This document shows positions 8,804 to 16,496 of a stretch of DNA of 20,767 nucleotides, piece after piece. Position 1 is the stretch's first letter. Every line of letters begins with the position of its first letter. The position numbers and the translations under genes are program-made. The notes beneath the pieces were generated by a model. That model was not told the DNA's origin and did no database searches. It saw only the letters and a program-made list of their open reading frames with translations. The stretch comes from Sistotremastrum niveocremeum HHB9708 (lineage: Eukaryota; Basidiomycota; Agaricomycetes; Sistotremastrales; Sistotremastraceae): NCBI GenBank assembly GCA_001630475.1, contig KV419398.1, forward strand, positions 12,517 through 33,283, in the 5' to 3' direction.

Positions 8804-10348
8804 GGTCCGTCATTTATCTTCGTATCCGGCTTCGGGGCATTTCTGATTTTGTTCCCGATCTAGGTGGCTAGGGAATGAATTTGCTATTTGAGAGGGGAGG
8901 TACGTTCTTCCGTTGAAGATACCTTTCAGTCATTAATTCCCATTCTCGAGCAGGTCTTTGGATGAACTCGACGTCACATCGTCCGATTCTTAAAGCCTCA
9001 AGCTCTTCATCTGGAGAGATTTGGATTCCTTCCTTCCGGGATGAGGGCGCATATCGTCATGAACATGGGCGCGGACGTCGACAGGGGCATCTTCGTCCCC
9101 CTCCTTCTCCTTCCACGTACTATATGTACCATTCACACCCAACGGGCGTCTCATGCGCGTCAACACTCCCATCACTAGCACTCTCACTCGGCACTAAATC
9201 ACACTCCACCTTGTTCCCTTAGTCCGGAATCCCATTCAGTGCATTCTCTCGGAACTTCCCTCTCTCTCTTCATTCCGCCGTCTCAACAACTCCCTTTCGA
9301 CTCCGCGTTCGAATCCAGATTTGAGTCCGGGTCCGCCTTTTATCTATTCTCGATCTTCCCCACAATATCTGTACATTCTTTCCTATCCTCTCTTCACCTC
9401 GTCTGTTCTTCGACGTCCACATCCGCTCCTGCGTCCGCCGATTCCGTTAACGTTTCACACTGTGGGACCTTCGCACCCCTATATCACCTATACAGGCCTA
9501 CCCCTATACGTCCAGCATCGACATCGACATTGAGCGGGATCAATACAGAACTTCCCCGTCGATCATTGCCTTTCCATTCGACCTTCTCGCGCTCATGGAC
9601 CAAAGCGACGAACTGATCAATGAGAACATCCATTCGGATTGAAGTCCTGCGTTCCGCTCGCTCTTCGCCCTAAACTTCGCGTCCGAAGCTTCCCTGTTTG
9701 GCGTTCGACTTGACCAGTATATTCGTGGTTTGACGTCGGACCTTCCAGGGGATCATGATCTTCGTCTCTACTCTTCTATTCATATGTACCCTCTCTCTCT
9801 TTCTTCCTTTCTCGTACTCGTATCTCTTTTTCAAATTCTCCTACCGGTCGGATCGCACGGATGGATTTCTTGGACTATACTTCTCTTCTCATTTCTTTTC
9901 TCATCTCTCCAAAGTTTATACCTAGGACAATGGACCTTGCTTACCGTACATCCTCTTCCGATCTTCACATCTCTATTTCTCCTTATGTTCCCCTTCTTTT
10001 CTCTGTTGTTTTTTCTTCCTCTTCTGACTTTTGTTCTTTTCGACGCGATGACGAACGATAGATTGACGCTTTACGACTTCTTACACTTCCTTACACTTGA
10101 CGCTTACTTACAATTACAGTAACGCCTACACTTCGACTACACACATCTTTATCCATATCTTTTCCTTCTCAACTTGGAGGCAGGATGATTTTATCAGATT
10201 TGACTCGATATTCATACTACGATGCTTTACTACCTACCTTTTATTTATGTGATGACTCGATGACTCCATAATCTATCTATGAATGACTCTTCCAACGCCT
10301 ACTCGCTGAGACCCTCCCCCGTGAGCTCTTGCTCAAGCCTTCAGTTTA
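8804..10348 (+). other. long pyrimidine-rich region, probably 3' untranslated sequence
   Basis: No convincing gene is present. A GTACGT..GAGCAG pair at 8900-8953 (54 nt) looks like a genuine intron, which would place it in the 3' untranslated region of the preceding gene. From about 9060 to 10130 the plus strand is markedly rich in C and T, with runs such as TCTCTCTCTTTCTTCC near 9792. This makes long plus-strand frames appear by chance, including a 130-codon Leu/Phe-rich frame at 9730-10122. From 10130 to 10348 I see nothing notable. Confidence 0.4.
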
Positions 10349-10563
10349 TTGGATTTTGGTTCCAACGACGTCTGGCTTGATCTACAGAAATATGTTGACT
10401 GCGGCATCTCCCGCACATTACGTATCATGACAGAACCCTCGTTCCTACCTCTAGGAGTCTCGCTGACTCTCGCATCCACGATTAAACGTCTTCTATTCAA
10501 CAGTACGCTCTTCCCTTTTGTACTTCGAGCCTGTAACCCACTTCATACTGGCCCAGTCTCTAC

Positions 10564-11753
10564 ATGTCAAGCCTCATCTCTGGAAACGACCAACGATTCC
10601 TACCTATCTCTTGGGTTCAGGACCAAGTTGTTCAGGACACCACATTCGCATTCGACGACGCGGATCTCGTCATTCACTCGGCAGATCATGTTCGCTTCAA
10701 GGTCCATAAACTCATAATGAGCATGCTCTCCGACGTCTTCAAAGATATGATTACTCTTGATCATATCAACAATAACTCGCATCGCGAGAACCAGAGCTAG
10801 ATCCTGGATACGAGTAGGATCGAACATGTGGATATCACGGAAAGAAGTGAAATAGTCCGTTTCGTCCTTCGATCGGCGTACCACCTTCCGATCCCCACAA
10901 TTCCTACTCTTGATCAGCTCTCAGACATCTTGATAATGCTCGACAAATACCAAATGCACCGTCTCCGCGAATTAGCTCAGAACTTCATCTTAGGAACAAT
11001 AAACCTCGAAGAGAACCCACTGCGACATTATATTCTCGCAAGGGACCATAACTTGACGAGGTTACGAAAAGCAGTCTTGCCTCTCATCGGCGCATTGGAT
11101 CTTCACGCCTACATGACCTCCACCGATTTACAGGTTCCCAACGATTTGCGGGTGTTTCCTTTTCAGGACTACCATAAACTCATTTTCTTCGCAAAAAATA
11201 GCGGGCGAATAAGATTCCATTACTCGTTCGAGTGGCTAGACTGCCGGTTGCAGTTTATGGGGTGAAATGCAAGGACAAGCCTGCTTGGAACCGTTACACT
11301 GACGGACCTCACACTCATTTGGATCCTTCCAGATGTTGCTCTTGGAAGGCATACCTCGCGGCGGCTGAAGAAGAGGTCAAGACAGCAAGTCACAAGGATA
11401 TCTTACGGCCAGAGCTAAGAGTCCAGGTCGCGATGAAATCACAGTGTTCCGATGCGATGCACTGGCTGATGGAAGAATGTAGAGAGATGGTTGATGGGGT
11501 AAGGAAGGCAGTCAAGGATGTTCCGTGGGATTACGAAGAGGAATACGAAAAGTACGATGTTTTCACTTGCTACAACAGCTCCGTACTTATGCGAATACCA
11601 CTGAAGAGTCCATGGTTCGGGCATCCAGAAGAAATAGGAGTCCTTGTGAAGTATTGTGATTTCCGTCAATTTTTTATTGTATCACGGGGAGTGAGGATGA
11701 TTGGTGACGAGACGCAACGCCATGAGTGTTATGCAAGTATCAATCGGAAATGA
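10564..11753 (+). pseudogene. BTB/POZ domain gene, disrupted by a stop codon and a frameshift
   Basis: The frame from ATG 10564 encodes a BTB/POZ start (FAFDDADLVIHSADHVRFKV, then HKLIMSMLSDVFKDM) closely matching the paralogues at 12158 and 13832. A single in-frame TAG at 10798-10800 interrupts it, and the same frame continues at once through the rest of the BTB fold (HVDITERS, RFVLRSAYHLP, LSDILIMLDKYQM). Near 11200-11215, after the conserved DYHKL block, the frame shifts by the equivalent of a one-base loss. Homology resumes in the frame ending at the TGA at 11751-11753, with the conserved CCSWKAYLAAAEEEV and DILRPELRV blocks. No GT..AG intron can remove the TAG. BTB domains normally mediate dimerisation or binding to Cullin-3; agaricomycetes carry many. 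Two independent lesions argue for a pseudogene rather than an error, though sequencing mistakes cannot be excluded. Confidence 0.8.
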
Positions 11754-12157
11754 CAGCGATGTACGAGTATAATATCAGCAATGCATTCGTGTGGAATCGA
11801 ATGAAAATCGGAGGGAGCGACGTTCAAGGCCTGAGGTGTAACAATTCAACTTATTATAATATGACCTTATTCTTCTCGACGCGATGAAGAACAATGAATC
11901 GACACTTGATGACTTCTTCCTTACGGTCCAAGCTCTACACTATACCTCGAATGGAGAAAGCGACCTCGACTTATGTTTTTCGGGTTATGGTTTTCTCAAG
12001 CTACGAATAAATAAATTCTTACAGATAGGACGGCCATGCATGATTACACCGGATCGATTCGACGTTAAAACGTATCGAGGTGATGATGCCTTCCGACGAT
12101 TTTCTATTTGTCGCTTGCATCGAGACCATGGATCCTTGAATATCATTTGTCTTAGTA
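11754..12157. other. convergent intergenic region between two BTB genes
   Basis: This stretch holds the 3' flanks of the plus-strand BTB pseudogene and the minus-strand BTB gene. The 3' end of the minus-strand gene shows a possible GTTAGT donor at its final codons (12162 downward), so its transcript may be spliced further into this region; I could not identify a following exon. The plus-strand frame at 11884-12189 has no recognisable content. Nothing else seen. Confidence 0.3.
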
Positions 12158-13126
12158 CTAACCTCGCGTTTCAGGAGAGAATAGAATAACAGACTTTCTA
12201 TAGTCCTCTTCGTATTCCCATGGAATTTTCTTGGCCTCGAGCCTAACTTTCTCCAAGTCCCCCGCGCAATGCCGCAAAAGCCACATTGTAGCATTTGGGC
12301 ACTTCGATTCTATGGCGACTCTGATCCGCAGCTCGGGTCGCAGGATATCTCTATGGCTGGAGGTATTGACCTCCTGACGAGCTGCGGTGAGGTATTGCTC
12401 CCAAGAGCAACATTTAGAAAGATATCCTCGAAGATTGTTCTTATTAGGGCATTGAACCGAGAGGAGTATGGGATCCAGTTCGATGTTTTCAACCAAAGCT
12501 AGAATCCAGCTAGCCCTGCGTTTCGTGAAATAAAGTAATCTGTGATAGTCTCGGAATGAGAGTGTTCCCACTACTGCAGGTACCTTCATTCCGGGATTCG
12601 TTACGTGGGCCAAGAGATCCAAAGCGCAAACGTGGGGCAATGCCGCTTGTTTTAGTCTCGGCAGGTTATATTCTCGGGCGCGAATATAATACCACAGCGG
12701 GTTTGTCTCAAGGTTCATGTTCAATAGGATGAAGTTCTGAACCGAGTTGCTGAGATGCTGCATGTGGTACTTGTCGAGCATTACCAGAATATCTGAGAGC
12801 TGGTCGAGAGTCGGGGATGATAGTGTGGTGAGAGGAAGATGATACGCCATTCGAAGGACGAAATTGAGTGTATCTGAACTCTCCGTGATCTGTACATGCT
12901 CCATCTCGTGCTCGCTCTCACAATGGATCCGCAGGCCCTTGTTGACTTGATCCAGAGCCGTCATATCCTTGAAGACGTCTGAGATCATCCTCATCAAGAG
13001 CTTATGGACTTTGAAGTGGATTCCATCTGCAGATCGGATGACAAGATCTGCGTCGTCAAATGCAAATGTCGGGTCCCAAACGATGGGTTGAGCTTGCTGT
13101 TCGATTTCGGCATTGGGATTGGACAT
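12158..13126 (-). CDS. BTB/POZ domain protein
   Basis: A 322-residue uninterrupted frame. Residues about 20-140 form a BTB/POZ domain: FAFDDADLVIRSADG, then FKVHKLLMRMISDVFKDM, then LDQLSDILVMLDKY. The remaining 180 residues carry the same C-terminal region as the two neighbours (FRDYHRLLYF, KCCSWEQYLTAARQEV, DILRPELRIRVAI, IPWEYEEDY), which I do not recognise as a named domain. BTB proteins usually act as dimers or as Cullin-3 adaptors; that role is inferred from the family. The start at 13126 matches the paralogues' N-termini. The frame ends soon after the conserved YEEDY block, about 55 residues earlier than the paralogues, and a GTTAGT lies at the last codons, so the true C-terminus may involve one more exon. 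It is inverted relative to the BTB genes on both sides. Confidence 0.85.
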   Translation of the reverse strand: MSNPNAEIEQQAQPIVWDPTFAFDDADLVIRSADGIHFKVHKLLMRMISDVFKDMTALDQVNKGLRIHCESEHEMEHVQITESSDTLNFVLRMAYHLPLTTLSSPTLDQLSDILVMLDKYHMQHLSNSVQNFILLNMNLETNPLWYYIRAREYNLPRLKQAALPHVCALDLLAHVTNPGMKVPAVVGTLSFRDYHRLLYFTKRRASWILALVENIELDPILLSVQCPNKNNLRGYLSKCCSWEQYLTAARQEVNTSSHRDILRPELRIRVAIESKCPNATMWLLRHCAGDLEKVRLEAKKIPWEYEEDYRKSVILFSPETRG

Positions 13127-13831
13127 GAAGCTGTAGCAGTGGAAACATGAGCTATAGCTGTATAGGATAGAAACGTCAGAAAACTAGCAACTTACATTCA
13201 GAGCTGCGTACAAGGCGGTGGACGACAAGAGCTCCTATGCGTCGGACCGAGTGTTACAGGCGCTACATGTCTGATGTGAAGGAACGCTCGGCGAACGCCG
13301 AAGACGAAGACAACATTCGTCATTGTTCACACTATAAGAGCCCATTGGACTTGGAGTCTCGGCGGCGCATCGCATTCACATACCGCATAGTGAATGACTG
13401 AACATTTAGACCCGAGATAATCGTGACTCATTTCAAGCTCCATTCTTCCCAGCTGCCTGTTTCTTGTGCCTGTTAGATTAATTTAAATGTAAAGGCTTCG
13501 CCATGTGCAATAATTTGCTTCATGACGTACATATTTTCTCGTGAGAAGCCTCGGCCCCGTACAGATATTGCGGAAGTGTTATGATCCTATCGCATTGCAG
13601 ATACTTGAGGAATATCGAGGACCCTTCGTAGCTTGATTTATTTAATATAAGACTGAACACGGAACTGAGAAAACGTGTTTATGAGCGGCATCTCCCGCAT
13701 ATCATTACTCTCCAGTTCTTTTCACTGTCCATGTAACCCTTGCTCCAGGCTTAGGGCTCTTGTATCCGACCGCCAACTGTACGTTCGTCCTTTCCGTCCG
13801 TATTCGATGCTCACTACAATACTGGGTCTAG
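13127..13831. promoter_or_regulatory. divergent promoter region between two BTB genes
   Basis: These 705 bp separate the minus-strand BTB gene from the plus-strand one and must carry both promoters. A TATA-like stretch, TATTTAATATAAG, lies at 13639-13651, about 180 bp before the plus-strand ATG. Just after it, GCGGCATCTCCCGCA (13685-13699) also occurs upstream of the BTB pseudogene (near 10401). The last 60 bp before the two start codons are also alike, including ACAGTACGCTC versus ACTGTACGTTC and ATACTGG near the ATG. The leader was therefore duplicated with the gene. Confidence 0.45.
13131..13195 (-). other. predicted intron in the 5' leader of the minus-strand BTB gene
   Basis: On the minus strand GTAAGT at 13195 and CTACAG ending at 13131 bound 65 nt, immediately before CTTC and the ATG at 13126. 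A TTCTGAC branch-like motif lies inside, and a second possible acceptor (ATACAG) follows it. The size fits the other introns in the window. Confidence 0.5.
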
Positions 13832-14980
13832 ATGTCTTCCACCAACAGTGAAACCAATCACCCAATCCACCGCACGAAATTCGCCTTCGCCGACGCAGAT
13901 CTTGTCATTCAGACAGCGGACAACCAGCGATTCAAAGTCCATAAATCCGTGATGAGCATGTTCTCGGACGTATTCAAGGACATGTTAGCCCTGGATCAAG
14001 TCAACAACAGAAAGCCGAATGACAGTGACAGCGAGAGTGACAGCGAGAGTAAGGTGGAACACGTCGAGATCACCGAGAGGAGTTACACATTCCGTTTCGT
14101 CCTTCGATTGACATACCACCTCCCAATCTCTACTCTGCCCTCCCTGGATCAGCTCTCAGACATTATGGTGATGCTCGACAAGTACCAGATGAGCCGTCTC
14201 CACGAATCGGTCCAGAATTTCATTCTGGCGAACCTGAATCTTGAGGAGAACCCACTGCGGTATTATGCTCTTGCCAGGTCATACAACCTGACGAGAGTTA
14301 AACAAGCGGTATTGCCCCACGTTGATGCCCTGGATCTCCGGGCGTACACGACCAATACAGTTGTAAAGATACCCAAGGAGTTGCTGGAGATCTCTTTCCG
14401 AGACTATCATAAATTGCTGTTCTTCAAAAATCAGAGAGCCACCCGGATTTTAGCATTCATTGAACGGGCTCGACTGCCCACTCCAGTTTACGTCGTGAGG
14501 TGCAACTCTCAGTCAGCCAGGATCATCCATGAGACTGGTGGATCTGAATCTACTTTCAACCCCAATCGATGTTGCTCTTGGAAGTCGTACATTACAGCGG
14601 CGCGCGAAGAGGTTAGTACTGCCAACAATCAAGATATCTTGAGGCCAGAGTTGAGAGTCAAGGTGGCAATAAATTCGAAATGTCCTAATGCAATGCGTTG
14701 GCTTTTAGACGATTGCGGACGGATTTTCGATGAGGCGCAGAAGGCGGCCAAGGAGATCCCGTGGGAATACGAAGAGGAGTATGAAAAGTACGCTGATATC
14801 TCTTGCTCCATCAGCTCCGTACTGACTCAAATACCTCTGCAGCGTTCATGGTGTTGGCGCTCAGGAGGCTTAAGAGTTGTTGGGATTATCATGTTTTTTT
14901 TGCCAAGTCATGCGAGTCATCGGCTTGCGGTGTGGATGACGAGAAGCGAACGTTTCGAGGAGGCCATGATTCAGGAATGA
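13832..14980 (+). CDS. BTB/POZ domain protein
   Basis: A 382-residue frame with an N-terminal BTB/POZ domain (residues about 16-140: FAFADADLVIQTADNQ, then FKVHKSVMSMFSDVFKDM, then LDQLSDIMVMLDKYQM). The family-specific C-terminal region follows (FRDYHKLLFF, RCCSWKSYITAAREEV, DILRPELRVKVAI, IPWEYEEEYEKY). A Ser/Asp/Glu loop at residues about 64-73 comes from a tandem 12-bp unit (14027-14038 and 14039-14050) absent from the paralogues. The last 55 residues differ from the pseudogene's. After a run of eight T (14894-14901) an alternative frame gives a better match (FFxxS...DDE..R), so a small frameshift or a missed splice near the end is possible. The start is supported by its neighbour's N-terminus and by a duplicated leader. 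Likely a dimerising or Cullin-3-binding adaptor, from family knowledge only. Confidence 0.85.
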   Translation: MSSTNSETNHPIHRTKFAFADADLVIQTADNQRFKVHKSVMSMFSDVFKDMLALDQVNNRKPNDSDSESDSESKVEHVEITERSYTFRFVLRLTYHLPISTLPSLDQLSDIMVMLDKYQMSRLHESVQNFILANLNLEENPLRYYALARSYNLTRVKQAVLPHVDALDLRAYTTNTVVKIPKELLEISFRDYHKLLFFKNQRATRILAFIERARLPTPVYVVRCNSQSARIIHETGGSESTFNPNRCCSWKSYITAAREEVSTANNQDILRPELRVKVAINSKCPNAMRWLLDDCGRIFDEAQKAAKEIPWEYEEEYEKYADISCSISSVLTQIPLQRSWCWRSGGLRVVGIIMFFLPSHASHRLAVWMTRSERFEEAMIQE

Positions 14981-15221
14981 CACAATTATATATCAGCAGT
15001 GTGTTTATACGACATCGGATAGACTAGGGGGGGAGATTCGAAAGCTGAGGTATAACAAGTCGGTTGATCCAATGGTGAACGTTGAACGTTGATCCCACGA
15101 CGTTGCAACGTGTCTTTGTTCCGAGATCCGCCTCCGAGATGCCCCTCAAAGTTTTCAATCTCCGCTTTCATTCATCCAGTAGCGACGCTCGGTGCTCTAT
15201 TCTCAGCTGGATCGTTCCTCG
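14981..15221. other. short spacer between the BTB gene and the copia LTR
   Basis: No gene is visible. It contains the small repeat GAACGTTGAACGTTGAT near 15077 and ends at the presumed copia insertion point. The five bases before the LTR, CCTCG at 15217-15221, would be the left target duplication. Confidence 0.3.
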
Positions 15222-15491
15222 TGTTGGACGACGAGCCACTACGGCAATCCCCGGAGTAGCGGATATAGCGGAGATACGACTTGTGGGTTGCCCGGGGTGC
15301 TGAGGTCGGACACCGGGACGGACTATGCAGCAGTTACTCTATTTAGGATGTTCCGATGTAGTATATTAGCGCATACCGGATGTCCGGAATGGGTAGAGGT
15401 TCTACCTATCCATTGACCGGACATCCAGGTTAGTCTACATAATATTATTCAGAGGTTCTACCTATCCATTGACCGGACATCCAGCTTGACA
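15222..15491 (+). repeat. 5' long terminal repeat of a Ty1/copia-like retrotransposon
   Basis: The sequence starts TGTTGGAC and ends TTGACA, the TG..CA form of copia LTRs, and is followed at once by a primer-binding site and gag. About 270 bp is a normal fungal copia LTR length. A hairpin-forming inverted repeat lies at about 15378-15426 (arms GGATGTCCGG and CCGGACATCC). A 34-bp direct repeat is present at 15395-15428 and 15451-15484. No second LTR lies in the window, so the boundaries rest on motif position and not on alignment. Confidence 0.65.
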
Positions 15492-15508
15492 GGTTATGAG
15501 CCCTGCGC
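15492..15508 (+). other. copia primer-binding site, initiator tRNA-Met half-tRNA type
   Basis: GGTTATGAGCCCTGCGC complements the anticodon arm of eukaryotic initiator tRNA-Met (GGGCTCATAACC core). Priming from a half-tRNA cut in the anticodon loop is known for Drosophila copia and yeast Ty5. It directly abuts the LTR end, which supports both calls. Confidence 0.75.
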
Positions 15509-15662
15509 TCTCGCTGTGAAATACGATCAATAAGAACTCTCTGGACGCTCAAAAAATTTTCACTCTCGCAAAACTCGATTATATTCTCATTACTCCTAAC
15601 TATTTCTCCTATCACTATCCACTCTCTTAAACCCCGCCTTACGACCCTCATTCGCACAAAAA

Positions 15663-16118
15663 ATGTCAACAGAGACCGACGACCGATCTACGTACGCTGC
15701 CGGACCCAAGGTTCCTAATCTGGTCCGTGCGAAGGGGAACGAGCCGTCGAATTTTCACACATGGAAGCTTCAACTCAAGGCGGTGTATCAGGAAAAGAAG
15801 TTGTGGGATGTTGTCACTGGGAAAGAGAAATCGAACATTCCGGTATTGGTGAAGAGCAAAACCATACCTGTTCAGATCGACGGTGTAATGAGAGAGGCGA
15901 AGACAATCGGGAACGAGGCTGAATATGCTCAAGCGGTAGCCGACAACGATGCCTGGGTTCAAAAGGATCGATCAGCCTGGCGAATACTCCTCTCGTGCCT
16001 CGACGCTGACAGTATCACTTACGTCGACGACTGCCCCACCACTGCCATCGCATGGTCTCGCCTATTCTCGTACTTCTCCGCAATAAGCAGCCGAGAGAGT
16101 GGTGCAATACTGTACTAA
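15663..16118 (+). pseudogene. Ty1/copia gag, truncated
   Basis: The frame begins at ATG 15663, 155 bp after the primer-binding site. It shows the copia Gag pattern (UBN2/DUF4219 type): NFHTWKLQLKAVYQEKKLWD at residues about 31-50, and later a KDRSAWRILLSCLD block followed by TAIAWSRLF. In copia, Gag assembles virus-like particles in the cytoplasm. The frame stops at 16118, around residue 151, before the zinc knuckle, and no protease, integrase or reverse transcriptase follows. The sequence past about 16100 belongs instead to a DNA transposon, so the retroelement was cut short by that insertion or by recombination. The rest may lie beyond the transposon's right end, outside this window. Confidence 0.7.
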
Positions 16119-16496
16119 AACAACCATTGCGGAGCAGGGGGGGACAAGGGACAACGAAATCTACCTTGCGGTAACGCGGTCGGACGCGTGGGGACAGGGG
16201 ACAATGAGATTTTCATGCGGATCGGCTTTCAGTACGCCGAGACGCCGGGACAAACAAACCTTTGGGTGCCGAGGTGCCGGCCCTTCACAACAACAACAAT
16301 GGCAAACACAAGTCGTCTCTCAGCCTCAAGTCTTTGTTGTTCCGTCGCCAGTGGCACGGTGGCATGAACTCAGTATATAATGTAATAATAACATGATATT
16401 TTTCTTTCAACCTCCACTTCACTGCATTGCTCGGTGCGGTGAACTTCGAAGTTTGAACGATCGACATCGACTGAATCAACCACCTAACCTCTCACT
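16119..16496 (+). promoter_or_regulatory. left subterminal repeats and promoter of the protease-transposase element
   Basis: Two degenerate copies of a 31-32 bp unit occur at 16140-16171 and 16190-16220 (GGGGACAaGGGACAAcGA-type start, TGCGG end), typical of transposase-binding subterminal repeats. A TATA box, TATATAA at 16374-16380, lies 117 bp before the ATG at 16497. The exact left terminus could not be fixed because the right terminus is outside the window; it probably falls between 16085 and 16140, where copia gag homology stops. Confidence 0.5.

Noticed and set aside
9239-9616. 125-codon Ser-rich plus-strand frame
   Set aside because: Overlaps another open frame in the same composition-biased region; no recognisable content.
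9730-10122. 130-codon Leu/Phe-rich frame resembling a membrane protein
   Set aside because: It lies in a pyrimidine-rich tract where T-rich codons give hydrophobic residues by composition; no motif, splice signals or neighbouring support.
16099-16380. 93-codon frame between copia gag and the protease gene
   Set aside because: It covers the subterminal repeats and the TATA box; no protein similarity recognised.
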